The notes beneath the pieces were generated by a model that was not told the DNA's origin, searched no databases, and saw only the letters and a program-made list of their open reading frames with translations. A DNA stretch of 64,000 nt from Roseivivax isoporae LMG 25204 (GTDB lineage: Bacteria; Pseudomonadota; Alphaproteobacteria; Rhodobacterales; Rhodobacteraceae), in assembly GCF_000521865.1 (NCBI RefSeq), contig NZ_JAME01000008.1, positions 1 to 64,000 of the forward strand, given 5' to 3'. Positions 54,630-63,979 of this stretch are shown here, in pieces. The position numbers were made by a program, and so were the translations under genes. Within the stretch, counting starts at the first letter, position 1; each line of letters begins with the position of its first letter.

Positions 54630-55433
54630 TCACCGCTCACGATCCGGTGAGGGGGCGCCGTGCTCTCGCTCGCGCAGCCGCGCCTCGATCGCCTCGAGCC
54701 GGGTCAGGACCTCGTCGCGGTAGGCGCCGGTCCTCTCGCCCTCCTCGGCGCTGTGGGCGTCCTGCATGGAATTCACGATGAGGCCCACGATCAGGTTCAC
54801 CACCGCGAAGGTCGTGACCATGATGAAGGGCACGAAGAAGGCCCAGGCGTAGGGGTAGACCTCCATCACCGGGCGCACGATGCCCATCGACCAGGATTCG
54901 AGCGTCATGATCTGGAAGAGCGAGTAGGCCGAGCGGCCGAGGTCGCCGAACCATTCCGGGAAGGCGTCGCCGAAGAGCTTGGTCGCCATCACCGCGCCCA
55001 CGTAGAAGATGAGCGTCATCAGCAGGAACACCGAGGCCATGCCCGGGAGCGCGGTCAGGAATCCCTCGACCACGCGGCGCAGGCTCGGGCTCACCGACAG
55101 CACCCGCAGCACCCGCAGGATGCGCAAGGCCCGCAGCACGGAGAAGCCCTGCGCCGCCGGCACCAGCGCGATGCCCACGATGAAGAAGTCGAACACGTTC
55201 CAGCCGTTGCGGAAGAAGCGCGGGCCGTGCGCGACGAGCTTGAGCGCGATCTCGGCCACGAAGATCGCGAGGCAGATCGTGTCGAGCGCCACGATGAGGC
55301 CGCCGAAGCGCGCCATCAGAAGGTCGGACGTCTCCATGCCGAGGAGGATGGCGTTGAAGACGATGACCCCGATGACGAAATCGCGCACCATGGCGCTGTC
55401 GACGAAGGTGGCGATGCGGGAACGGAGGGTCAT
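54630..55433 (-). CDS. voltage-gated sodium channel of the NaChBac type
   Basis: A 267-residue six-helix ion channel. The S4 voltage sensor has arginines at every third residue (Arg101, 104, 107, 110 in RALRILRVLR), and the pore carries TLESWS (177-182), the selectivity-filter sequence of bacterial sodium channels. A cytoplasmic C-terminal coiled-coil region follows S6, as needed for tetramer assembly. The start overlaps the stop of the upstream RNA methyltransferase gene by 4 bp (ATGA), an unusual partner. It may serve motility, pH or sodium homeostasis. Confidence 0.93.
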   Translation of the reverse strand: MTLRSRIATFVDSAMVRDFVIGVIVFNAILLGMETSDLLMARFGGLIVALDTICLAIFVAEIALKLVAHGPRFFRNGWNVFDFFIVGIALVPAAQGFSVLRALRILRVLRVLSVSPSLRRVVEGFLTALPGMASVFLLMTLIFYVGAVMATKLFGDAFPEWFGDLGRSAYSLFQIMTLESWSMGIVRPVMEVYPYAWAFFVPFIMVTTFAVVNLIVGLIVNSMQDAHSAEEGERTGAYRDEVLTRLEAIEARLREREHGAPSPDRER

Positions 55434-56662
55434 GCGGGGGTCGCTCGGCTGAGGGAGAGTTGCGCGGCGACCTCCACATGCGACGACCAGCGGAACTGGT
55501 CAACCACCTGCACCCAGTCGAGCGTGTAGCCCGCAGCGACGAGCGTCGCGCAGTCGCGGGCGAAGGTGACGGGATTGCACGAGACATGGGCGATGCGCGG
55601 AATGCCCGACCGGGCGAGGGCCGCGACCTGCGCCTCGGCGCCGGCGCGCGGCGGGTCGATCACCGCCGCGCCGAAGCGCTCGAGATCCTCGGGTGCGAGC
55701 GGGTTGCGGAAGAGGTCGCGCACCTCGGTCGCCACCGCCTTGAGACCGGGGGCGTGCCGCCAGGAGGCATCGAGCGCCGCGAGCATCGCGCGGTCGCCCT
55801 CGACCGCGTGCACCGCGGCGCGCCGGGCGAGCGGCAGCGCGAAGGTGCCGCAGCCGGCGAACAGGTCGACCACGCTCTGGGCGTGCCCCACGACCTCGGT
55901 CACCGCCTGCCGCAGCGCGACCTCGCCCGGGACGGTGGCCTGCAGGAACGCGCCGGGCGGCGGCACGACGGCGATGCCGTCGAAATCGACCCGGGGCGCG
56001 CGGCGCACCAGCGTCTCGTCGGCGCCCCAGGCGAGCCGCGCGAGGTCGTGGGCGCGGGCGATGTCGGCCAGGGCCGCGCGGAGCGGCGCATCGGCGGGCT
56101 TGCCGCCCGTCGCCGCCACGTCGAGGCCGGCCGCGGTGAGCGTTACCAGCACCGACAGCTCGCCCTTGCGGCTGCCGCCGGCGCGCGCGAGGTCCTCGAC
56201 CATGGGCAGGGCCCGCGCCAGGGCGGGCTCGACCACCAGGCAATCCGGGACCGGAACGATAACGTCCGACCGCTTGGCGTGGAACCCGGCCAGCGCGCCC
56301 TTCTTCGTCCGCCGGGCCGAGAACGCGGCGCGCCGGCGCGTGTGCGGGAGCGAGGTCGCGACGCCCCGCAGGGGCGCCGGCAGCCCGTGCGCGGCAAGCG
56401 CGCGCGCCACCACCTCGGCCTTCCAGTCCGCCACGAGCCTGTCCGAGGCGTGCTGCAGCTGGCAACCGCCGCACAGGCCCGCATGTGGGCAGGGTGGCCG
56501 CACCCGGTCGGGCGAGGCGGTCAGGATGCGCGGCGCGGGCAGGGTGCCGTCCGCGACCTCGCCCGCGACCTCCTCTCCGGGCAGGGTGCCAGGCACGTAG
56601 ACGGGCCCCGGCGCGATGCCGTCGCCGCGATGCCCGAGGCGTTCGATGACGAGGGTGGTCAT
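55430..56662 (-). CDS. class I SAM-dependent RNA methyltransferase (TrmA/RlmD family)
   Basis: A 410-residue m5U-type methyltransferase (COG2265). A TRAM-like N-terminal domain (LGHRGDGIAPGPVYVPGTLPGEEV) is followed by the iron-sulfur cysteines in CPHAGLCGGCQLQH, the SAM-binding VVDLFAGCGTFALPLA and the catalytic SCNPVTFARD. Target (23S rRNA or tRNA uridine) cannot be told. The start MTTLVIERLG is at 56662; longer in-frame extension to 57196 overlaps the P-loop gene. Confidence 0.92.
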   Translation of the reverse strand: MTTLVIERLGHRGDGIAPGPVYVPGTLPGEEVAGEVADGTLPAPRILTASPDRVRPPCPHAGLCGGCQLQHASDRLVADWKAEVVARALAAHGLPAPLRGVATSLPHTRRRAAFSARRTKKGALAGFHAKRSDVIVPVPDCLVVEPALARALPMVEDLARAGGSRKGELSVLVTLTAAGLDVAATGGKPADAPLRAALADIARAHDLARLAWGADETLVRRAPRVDFDGIAVVPPPGAFLQATVPGEVALRQAVTEVVGHAQSVVDLFAGCGTFALPLARRAAVHAVEGDRAMLAALDASWRHAPGLKAVATEVRDLFRNPLAPEDLERFGAAVIDPPRAGAEAQVAALARSGIPRIAHVSCNPVTFARDCATLVAAGYTLDWVQVVDQFRWSSHVEVAAQLSLSRATPA

Positions 56663-56675
56663 GCAGGGCGTCGGA

Positions 56676-57227
56676 TCAGAGGCTTGGGGCGGCTTCGACC
56701 GGGTGCGGGGCGGGGCCCGCGCGGTCGAGCGTGGCGACGAAGCGCGCCACGTCGCGCGGCCCGCGCAGCAGGTGCACCTCGGTGTCCGGGCCGGCGAGGT
56801 CGCAAAGCTCGCGGATCTGCGCGCGGCCCACGTGCCGGGTGTCCCAGATCCATTTCCAGAAGGCGGGGTCGAAGCGTTCGGCGCAGCCCTCGCCGCTGTC
56901 CGGCCGGGGCCGACCGTAGCCCGCCACCGTCCGGCGGAAGACCCGCCATGCCCGGAGCCAGAGGGGCAGGTCCAGAACCACCAGCGTGTCGGCCCGGGCG
57001 AGCCGCGTCCGCCAGGTGCCGCGGTAATTGCCCTCGATGATCCATTCCGGGTCGCGGGCAGCCTCGAGCATGCGGTGGTCGCGGTCCTGCCGGCCGCGCG
57101 GCTGCCAGCCGGGCTGCCACTGGATGCGGTCGAGGTGGATGACGGGCAGGCCGGTGCGGCGACCGAGGGCTCGGGCGAGCCAGGACTTGCCCGCACCCGG
57201 TTGGCCGACGATCATCACGCGTCTCAC
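56676..57227 (-). CDS. P-loop kinase-like protein (adenylate kinase / FlaR-type)
   Basis: A 183-residue nucleotide-binding protein. The Walker A motif GQPGAGKS sits at the N-terminus, followed by LPVIHLDRIQWQPGW and WIIEGNYRGTWRTRLARADTLVVLDLP, the pattern of topology-modulation/FlaR-like kinases often misnamed adenylate kinase. The GTG at 57227 is preferred: it overlaps the ABC gene stop (GTGA) and has GGAGG 7 bp upstream. ATG 57215 is an alternative. Substrate unknown. Confidence 0.85.
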   Translation of the reverse strand: MRRVMIVGQPGAGKSWLARALGRRTGLPVIHLDRIQWQPGWQPRGRQDRDHRMLEAARDPEWIIEGNYRGTWRTRLARADTLVVLDLPLWLRAWRVFRRTVAGYGRPRPDSGEGCAERFDPAFWKWIWDTRHVGRAQIRELCDLAGPDTEVHLLRGPRDVARFVATLDRAGPAPHPVEAAPSL

Positions 57228-59059
57228 TCCGCCGCCTCCTGCGTCTGGATGAAGCCGCCCGACTGGCGATCCCAGTAGCGCGCGTAGAGGCCGCCCTTGG
57301 CCAGTAGCGCCTCGTGGGTGCCCGCTTCGGCGATACGTCCCTCGTGCAGCACGATGATGCGGTCCATGTCGGCGATTGTCGAGAGCCGGTGCGCGATGGC
57401 GAGCACGGTCTTGCCGACCATCACTCGGTCGAGCGCGCGCTGGATCTGCGCCTCGACCTCGCTGTCGAGCGCGCTCGTCGCCTCGTCGAGAACGAGGATC
57501 GGCGCGTCCTTCAGGATGGCGCGGGCAAGCGCGATGCGCTGGCGCTGGCCGCCCGACAGCTTCACCCCGCGTTCGCCCAGATGCGCGTCGTAGCCCGTGC
57601 GGCCCGCGTGGTCCTGCATCGTCTCGATGAAGTCGTGCGCCTCGGCCTTGCGCGCCGCGGCGACGACCTCGTCGAAGGTGGCATCCGGCCGCCCGTAGCG
57701 GATGTTCTCCAGCGCCGAGCGGTTGAACATCGCGGTTTCCTGGGTGACCATCCCGATCTGGCGGCGCAGGCTCTCCTGCGTCACCGCGGCGACGTCCTGC
57801 CCGTCGATGCGGATGTGCCCGCGCTCGGTGTCGTAGATGCGCAAGAGCAGCGAGACGAGCGTCGACTTGCCCGCCCCCGACGCGCCGACCACGCCCAGCT
57901 TCTCGCCCGGCGCGATGGTCAGCGTCACGTCCTCGAGCCCGCCGGTCTCGTGCCCGTAGCGGAAGGTGAGATCCTCGATCTCGATCCGGCCCTCGGTCAC
58001 CGCGAGCGGCACCGCGTCCGCGCGGTCGACCAGCGTGTGGCGCGGCGTCAGCGTGCGCATGCCGTCCTCGGTCTCGCCCACGTTGGCATAGAGCGTCATC
58101 AGCGTGTGGCTGACCCAGCCCGTCATCTGCGCGAGCCGGAGCGAGATCGCGCCCGTCGCCGCGATGTCGCCGGCGCTGACCGACCCGCGCGACCAGAAGA
58201 ACAGCGCGCCGCCCACCATCAGGACCGGCAGCGCGCCCGCGAGCGTCACCAGCCAGAACCGGAACATGACCGCCACGCGGCCATAGGCCAGCGTCGCGTC
58301 GCGGAAGGTCGACATGGCGCCGAGCGCCGCGCGGTCCTCGTGGTCGGCATGGGCGAAAAGCTTGACCGTCTTGATGTTCGTGACGGTGTCGACCACCTGG
58401 CCCGTGACCATGGCACGGCTCGAGGCGCGGTGTTTCGACGTGGCGCGCACCCGCGGCATGTAGTGGCGGATCATCACCACGTAGAGCCCCATCCAAAGCA
58501 CGAGCCCCGCCGAGATGTAGGGATCGATCGTGCCGACGAGCAGGATCGCCCCCACCACCGACGCGAGCGCCACCAGCACCGAGTGGATCATCTCGATCAC
58601 CACGTCGGTCATGGCGCGGGCGGTCTGCATCTCCTTCTGCGCGATGCGGCCGGCAAAGTCGTTGTCGAAGAAGGTGACCGCCTGCCCGATCGTGTAGCGG
58701 TGCAGTCGCGACAGCACGAGGTTCATCACGTTGGGCGCGATGACGATGGACTGGAAATAGGTGGATCCGGCGAAGGCCGCGGGCCGCAGCAGCATGAAGA
58801 ACAGGAAGCCGCCGACCATCACCGCGGTTTCCGTCCGGAAGATCGACCCGGCCTCGGTGGCGAGCGCCGCGTCGACCACGCGGCCGAGCACCAGCGCCGC
58901 CGCGACCTCGATCACGCCCACGAGGATCGAGAACACCGACCCGATCGCCAGCACGCTCCAGGCGCCCGCCAGACCCCAGCGGAAGAACGCCATCAGCGTG
59001 CGTGGCGGCGGGCTGTCCGCCGCGGCGAAGGGGTCGATCCAGTCGGCGGGTCGTTTCAT
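57224..59059 (-). CDS. ABC half-transporter (membrane domain plus ATPase)
   Basis: A 611-residue type IV exporter half: six N-terminal membrane helices (to about residue 330) and a C-terminal ATPase with Walker A GASGAGKST (about 393), signature LSGGQRQR (about 500) and Walker B ILVLDEATSALDSE. It shares gene order and length with the following half-transporter 43 bp upstream, and the two probably form a heterodimer. Substrate is unknown, a lipid or drug exporter is the usual role. Confidence 0.92.
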   Translation of the reverse strand: MKRPADWIDPFAAADSPPPRTLMAFFRWGLAGAWSVLAIGSVFSILVGVIEVAAALVLGRVVDAALATEAGSIFRTETAVMVGGFLFFMLLRPAAFAGSTYFQSIVIAPNVMNLVLSRLHRYTIGQAVTFFDNDFAGRIAQKEMQTARAMTDVVIEMIHSVLVALASVVGAILLVGTIDPYISAGLVLWMGLYVVMIRHYMPRVRATSKHRASSRAMVTGQVVDTVTNIKTVKLFAHADHEDRAALGAMSTFRDATLAYGRVAVMFRFWLVTLAGALPVLMVGGALFFWSRGSVSAGDIAATGAISLRLAQMTGWVSHTLMTLYANVGETEDGMRTLTPRHTLVDRADAVPLAVTEGRIEIEDLTFRYGHETGGLEDVTLTIAPGEKLGVVGASGAGKSTLVSLLLRIYDTERGHIRIDGQDVAAVTQESLRRQIGMVTQETAMFNRSALENIRYGRPDATFDEVVAAARKAEAHDFIETMQDHAGRTGYDAHLGERGVKLSGGQRQRIALARAILKDAPILVLDEATSALDSEVEAQIQRALDRVMVGKTVLAIAHRLSTIADMDRIIVLHEGRIAEAGTHEALLAKGGLYARYWDRQSGGFIQTQEAAE

Positions 59060-59102
59060 CGCTCGTGCCTCGGTCTGTCCGTCAGGTCGCGCGCCCCGGG
59101 GG

Positions 59103-60959
59103 TCATTCCGCCGCCTCGGCGTCGGGATCCATCGCAAGGAATCCGCCCGACTGGCGCGCCCAGAACTTGGCATATAGTCCGCCCCGCGCCAGAAGCGCGT
59201 CATGCGGTCCTTCCTCGACGATCCGGCCGTCGTCCATGACGAGGATCCGGTCCATCCGGGCGATCGTGGACAGCCGGTGCGCGATCGCGATCACCGTCTT
59301 GCCCTCCATCATGCCGTAGAGCGTGTCCTGGATCGCCGCCTCGACCTCGCTGTCGAGCGCGCTGGTGGCCTCGTCGAGCAGGAGGATCGGTGCGTCCTTG
59401 AGGATCACGCGGGCGAGGGCGATCCGCTGGCGCTGGCCGCCCGACAGCTTCACGCCGCGCTCGCCCACCTGCGCGGCATAGCCGCGGTTGCCGTGCGCGT
59501 CGCGCAGGTCGGTGACGAAGTCGTGCGCCTGCGCCTGCCGCGCCGCCGCGATCATCTCGTCCTCCGTCGCCTCGGGGCGGCCGTAGAGGATGTTGTCGCG
59601 CACCGACCGGTGCAGCAGCGCCGAATCCTGCTGCACCATGCCGATCTGTCCGCGCAGGCTGTCCTGCGTCACCGCCGCGATGTCCTGCCCGTCGATCAGG
59701 ATCCGCCCCTGCTCGACATCGTAGAACCGCAGCAGGAGCTTCACGAGCGTCGACTTGCCCGCCCCCGAACGCCCGACGAGGCCGACCTTCTCGCCCGGAA
59801 GGATGGTCAGCGACACCCGGTCGAGCCCGCCCGCGCCCTTGCCGTAATGGTGCGACAGGTCCTCGATCTCGATCCGGCCCTCGGTCAGCTTCAGCGGCTG
59901 CGCGTCCTCGCGATCGACGAGCCGCACCGGCTGCGCGATCGTCTCCATCCCTTCGGCGATCACCCCGAGCTGCTGGAAGAAGTTGGTGAAGGCCCACATG
60001 ATCCACCCGGTCATGGCGTTGAGCCGGAGCGCGAGCGCCGTCGCCGCGGCCACCGTGCCGACCGTTGCGATCCCCATGCCCCAGAACCAGATCGACAGGC
60101 CCACGACGCCCACGATCAGGAGGCCGTTCAGCACCGTCAGCGCCACGTCCATGATGGTGTAGAGCCGCATCTCGCGGGCGAAGGTCTCGCGCGCGCGCTC
60201 GATCGCCTCGCGGCCGTATTCGACCTCGCGGTCGTGGTGGGCGAACATCTTGACCGAGTGGATATTGGTGTAGCTGTCCACCACCCGGCCGGTGACGAAG
60301 CTGCGTGCGTCCGACGAGGCCTGCGAGGCGGGCTTGATCCGCTTGACCGTCCACGCCATCAGCCAGAGGTAGAGACCGAGCCAGATCGCGAGCGGCAGCA
60401 TCAGCCACGGGTCGAAGCCGCCGAGCAGGACCAGCGCGCCGAGCACGTAGGCCACCGAATAGGTCAGCGCGTCGAAGATCTGGAACACCGCCTCGCCGGC
60501 GGCGGGCGGGGTCTGCATGATCCGGTTGGCGATGCGGCCGGCGAAGTCGTCCTCGAACCAGCCGACCGACTGGCGCAGCACGTGCCGGTGGGCCCGCCAG
60601 CGGAACAGCGTCCCGTAGTTCGGCATGATCGCGTTGTTGAGGAACAGCACGTCCGCCGCCTGCAGCGCCGGCCGCAGGACGAGGATGAAGACTGCCAGCG
60701 CGACCAGCGCCCAGCCGTGATCCGCCCAGACCTGCGAGGGCGAGCCGCTCAGGATGTCGACGACCCAGCCCATCGCCCAGATCAGTGCCACCTCGACCCC
60801 CGCGACCGCGACCGACAGGACGCCCGTGATCGCGAAGACGCGCCGGAAGGGGCGCGAATAGTCCAGCATGAACGGCACCAGCCGCCGCGGCGGCGCGTCG
60901 TTCTGCACATAGGGTGCGTAAGGATCGACGAGACCCTCGAAGAAGCGGAACAGGCGCAT
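59103..60959 (-). CDS. ABC half-transporter (membrane domain plus ATPase)
   Basis: A 618-residue ABC exporter half like the previous one: six membrane helices, Walker A GRSGAGKST at about residue 396, signature LSGGQRQR at about 503, and ILLLDEATSALDSE. Clear sequence similarity to its neighbour (for example the shared RIANRIMQT/RIAQKEMQT and DSYTNIHSVKMFAH/DTVTNIKTVKLFAH segments) indicates duplication. It is the first gene of a minus-strand run down to the sodium channel. The 150 bp upstream show nothing I can name. Confidence 0.92.
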   Translation of the reverse strand: MRLFRFFEGLVDPYAPYVQNDAPPRRLVPFMLDYSRPFRRVFAITGVLSVAVAGVEVALIWAMGWVVDILSGSPSQVWADHGWALVALAVFILVLRPALQAADVLFLNNAIMPNYGTLFRWRAHRHVLRQSVGWFEDDFAGRIANRIMQTPPAAGEAVFQIFDALTYSVAYVLGALVLLGGFDPWLMLPLAIWLGLYLWLMAWTVKRIKPASQASSDARSFVTGRVVDSYTNIHSVKMFAHHDREVEYGREAIERARETFAREMRLYTIMDVALTVLNGLLIVGVVGLSIWFWGMGIATVGTVAAATALALRLNAMTGWIMWAFTNFFQQLGVIAEGMETIAQPVRLVDREDAQPLKLTEGRIEIEDLSHHYGKGAGGLDRVSLTILPGEKVGLVGRSGAGKSTLVKLLLRFYDVEQGRILIDGQDIAAVTQDSLRGQIGMVQQDSALLHRSVRDNILYGRPEATEDEMIAAARQAQAHDFVTDLRDAHGNRGYAAQVGERGVKLSGGQRQRIALARVILKDAPILLLDEATSALDSEVEAAIQDTLYGMMEGKTVIAIAHRLSTIARMDRILVMDDGRIVEEGPHDALLARGGLYAKFWARQSGGFLAMDPDAEAAE

Positions 60960-61109
60960 GGACTTGCCTTGGATCGGGACGGGTCCGGGGACGCCGTGGA
61001 AGGGGAGACCGCCCGCCCCGGTCAGGCGTCCGGTGCGGACGGGAATCGGGTGCCGGGCGCGGATGGCCGAAAGGTAGGACGGCGCGGGGTCCGATGCAAA
61101 TGCAGGCGC

Positions 61110-62261
61110 TCAGGTCCCGAGCAGCTCCGCCCGCCCGAGCGTGAAGCCCGAGGCGATCCAGCGCTCCTGCAGCTCCCCGAGGCGCCGGCCGAGCGCCGCG
61201 CCCTCGTACTCGGGCATGAGATCGCGCGGCTTTACCGGGAACTCGGCCGCCGCGCCCCGCGCCGCGGCCTCGAGCGCGCCGGGATCGAGCGGTTGGCCGA
61301 GCGAGGCCGCGCGGACGAGCAGCGCGTCCCGCGCCGTCTCCACCCCGTGCCGCCAGCCCAAGGGGCCCGCCCCTTCGCCGCTTTCCACGGCGTCGAGCAG
61401 CCGGGACAGGCGTGCCTGCGCGCGCTTCGGCAGTCGCAGCGCGGCGCCGTCGCGGACGCCCAGCGCCGCGAGCCGGCGCAGCGGGTCCGGGGCGATCCCG
61501 GCCTCCCCCTCGAGGTGAACGAGCGGGGCGAGCGCCCGGGGGTCGGCCCCGTCCAGCGTGGCGGCGAGCGTCCCGCTCTGCGCCATTGCGGCGACGGCAG
61601 GGGCGGGGTCGGGGGCCGACAGGAGCTTGGTCACCTCGGCGCCGACCCGTTCGCGCGAAAGCCGGGCGATGCCGTCGAGATGGGCGGCTATAGCCGCCAG
61701 CGCGTCTGCGTCCATCCCGGCATCGGGGTCCGCGTACCACGCGAAGAACCGGAAGAAACGCAGGATGCGCAGGTAATCCTCGCGGATGCGCCGCTCGGGG
61801 TCCTCGATGAAGCGCAGGCGCCGTGCCTCGAGATCAGGTAGGCCGCAAAGCGGATCGACCACCGTGCCGTCCGCCTCGCAGTAGAGGGCGTTCATGGTGA
61901 AATCGCGCCGCCGCGCGTCCTCGCCGACATCGGTGGCGAAGCGGACCGTGGCGCGCCGCCCGTCGGTCTCGACGTCGGCGCGGAAGGTCGTGACCTCGAA
62001 CCCGCGCCCCTCGGGCACCAGCGTCACCGTGCCGTGGTCGATCCCCGTCGGCACGGCCTTGATCCCCGCGGCCTCGGCCAGCGCCACGACGCGGGCGGGG
62101 TCCGCATCCGTCGCGATGTCCACGTCGGAGACCGGCATGCCGAGAAGCGCGTTGCGCACGCAGCCGCCCACGGCCAGCGCCCGGTGGCCGCCGTTCCGGA
62201 GAAGGGCGAACACCGCCTGCGTGTCCGCGGCGTCGAGCCAGGCGCCGGCGACCCGGGTCAC
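61110..62261 (-). CDS. cca: CCA tRNA nucleotidyltransferase
   Basis: A 383-residue class II nucleotidyltransferase that adds or repairs the 3' CCA of tRNA (or related poly(A) polymerase-like enzyme). Motifs are ALAVGGCVRNALLGMPVSDVDIATDA, in which the DxD metal site is visible, the RRDFTMNALYC flexible loop, and DLEARRLRFIEDPERRIREDYLRILRFFRF. The start overlaps the nudix gene stop (ATGA). The tRNA-Thr here already encodes CCA, so repair may be the main task. Confidence 0.94.
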   Translation of the reverse strand: MTRVAGAWLDAADTQAVFALLRNGGHRALAVGGCVRNALLGMPVSDVDIATDADPARVVALAEAAGIKAVPTGIDHGTVTLVPEGRGFEVTTFRADVETDGRRATVRFATDVGEDARRRDFTMNALYCEADGTVVDPLCGLPDLEARRLRFIEDPERRIREDYLRILRFFRFFAWYADPDAGMDADALAAIAAHLDGIARLSRERVGAEVTKLLSAPDPAPAVAAMAQSGTLAATLDGADPRALAPLVHLEGEAGIAPDPLRRLAALGVRDGAALRLPKRAQARLSRLLDAVESGEGAGPLGWRHGVETARDALLVRAASLGQPLDPGALEAAARGAAAEFPVKPRDLMPEYEGAALGRRLGELQERWIASGFTLGRAELLGT

Positions 62262-62890
62262 GGGTGAAGCCGCGCGGCCAGAGCCCGCAGCACGCGGGCA
62301 GTCGCGCCCCAGATGTAGTAGGGCCCGTAGGGCACGGTGTAGTAATGCCGCCGCGACCCGCGCCAGCGCCGCCCCTCGACGGCAAAGCGCGCGGGGTCCG
62401 TCACGTGGGCGAAGGGCACGGTGAACACCTCGTCGACCTCGCCCGGTTCGGGCACCGCGACGAAGCCCGGCGCCACCACGCCGATCACCGGCGTCATGAG
62501 AAAGCCGGTCACCGTCTCGTGCGCGGGCAGGTGGCCGAGCACCCGCACGTCGGCGCGCGACAGGCCGATCTCCTCTTCCGCCTCGCGCAGGGCGGCAGCG
62601 GTCACGTCGGGGTCACCCTCGTCCTGCTTGCCGCCCGGAAAGGCGATCTGCCCCGGGTGGTGCTTCAGCCGCGAGGACCGCTTGGTCAGGATCAGCCGCA
62701 CCGTGTCGCCATCCTCGAGCAGCGGCACGAGCACGCCCGCCGGACGCAGCTTGCGCCCCGGCGGCAGCGCGACGCCGGGGTTCAGGTCGAAATCGGAGGT
62801 GTCGCCGGCCGGCTGGCGGAGCGCTGTCGCCAGCCGGTCGAGCAGGTCCGGTCCGGCCGGGCCGGGCCCTCGGGTCTCAGCCGTGCTCAT
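62258..62890 (-). CDS. Nudix hydrolase, CoA pyrophosphatase type
   Basis: A 210-residue protein with an intact Nudix box, GGKQDEGDPDVTAAALREAEEEIGL, preceded by the LTKRSSRLKHHPGQIAFPGGKQ segment that defines the CoA pyrophosphatase (NudL/Pcd1) group. It would hydrolyse CoA and derivatives to phosphopantetheine and 3',5'-ADP. Its start overlaps the hslO stop by 14 bp, and its stop overlaps the cca start, giving a tight three-gene operon. Confidence 0.92.
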   Translation of the reverse strand: MSTAETRGPGPAGPDLLDRLATALRQPAGDTSDFDLNPGVALPPGRKLRPAGVLVPLLEDGDTVRLILTKRSSRLKHHPGQIAFPGGKQDEGDPDVTAAALREAEEEIGLSRADVRVLGHLPAHETVTGFLMTPVIGVVAPGFVAVPEPGEVDEVFTVPFAHVTDPARFAVEGRRWRGSRRHYYTVPYGPYYIWGATARVLRALAARLHP

Positions 62891-63872
62891 GCCCCGACCC
62901 CCCGGCGGCCTCGAAGCCGACCGAGGCGGGATCGAGGTCGTAATGCGCGCCGCAGAACTGGCAGTCGGCGGTCACGCGGCCGTCGTCGGTGGTCATCTTC
63001 TCGATGTCCTTGGCCGAGTAGATCGACAGCGACTGCCGGACCCGGTCCTCCGAACAGGTGCAGCCGAAACGCACGGGCTGCGCGTCGAAGACCCGCGGCA
63101 CCTCCTCGTGGAAGAGCCGCACCAGCAGGTCGGTGGGCGGCAGCGAGGGGCCGATCAGCTCCATCTCCTCGACGGTATCGAGGTGCAGGTTCGCCCGGTT
63201 CCAGTCCTCGCCCTCGTCCTCGCCGAGGATGTCGCGCGCCACCAGCAGACCGCCCGCGCCCGAGCCGCCGCCCGAGATCTCGGGGCTGGCCTTGGGCATG
63301 TGCTGCAGCATGATGCCGCCGGCGCGCCAGTGCTCGGTGCCGCCCGCCTCGGTCGACCGACCGAAGCGCAGCTGGAACCGCGTCGGCAGCTGTTCGGACT
63401 GGGCGAAATAGGCCTCCGCCGCCTCTGCCAGCGTGGTGGCGGCCAGCGGCGTGATGCCCTGGTAGGGCGTCATGCCCTTGCCCTGGTCGATCAGGATGGC
63501 GAAATAGCCCTCGCCGACATTGTCCATCGGCCTGCCGCCCACGCGGTCGCGGTCGAAGCTCGCATAGGCGCGGATGCGCGCGGGCTCGCCCTCCGTCTCG
63601 GGAGCGTAGAAGTCGGTCGCGATCATCCGCACGGGGCCGTTGGTCTGGATCTGCAGCGACAGCTTCCAGCGCAGCTTGATCGTCTGGCCGATGAGCGCCG
63701 TCAGCAGCGCCATCTCGGCGACGAGCGCCTCGACCGGCGCGGGGTAGTCGTGCTGTTTCAGGATCCCGTCCAGAACGCCGTCCAGCCGCGCCACCCGGCC
63801 GCGGATGTCCGAACGGTCGAGCTGAAAGGGCAGGACGGTGTCGTCCCAGGCGAGCTTCGTGCCGAGTGTCAT
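62877..63872 (-). CDS. hslO: Hsp33 redox-regulated chaperone
   Basis: A 331-residue Hsp33 protein. The C-terminal redox switch is present as CTC (in RFGCTCSED) and CxxC (in DCQFCGAHY), which bind zinc when reduced and form disulfides on oxidation to activate holdase function. The N-terminal substrate-binding domain includes the GPVRMIATDFY and YQGITPL segments. It is first of the hslO-nudix-cca operon. Useful under oxidative stress, as expected in an aerobic phototroph. Confidence 0.95.
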   Translation of the reverse strand: MTLGTKLAWDDTVLPFQLDRSDIRGRVARLDGVLDGILKQHDYPAPVEALVAEMALLTALIGQTIKLRWKLSLQIQTNGPVRMIATDFYAPETEGEPARIRAYASFDRDRVGGRPMDNVGEGYFAILIDQGKGMTPYQGITPLAATTLAEAAEAYFAQSEQLPTRFQLRFGRSTEAGGTEHWRAGGIMLQHMPKASPEISGGGSGAGGLLVARDILGEDEGEDWNRANLHLDTVEEMELIGPSLPPTDLLVRLFHEEVPRVFDAQPVRFGCTCSEDRVRQSLSIYSAKDIEKMTTDDGRVTADCQFCGAHYDLDPASVGFEAAGGSGHEHG

Positions 63873-63979
63873 GGGGTTTCCTTGCTAGCCGCGGATTGGC
63901 ATACCGGCACCATATATGGCCCATGCCCCGAGGTCCAAGGGGCGCGGCGCCACGGGCACGTCGGGGTTGAGGGAAACGC

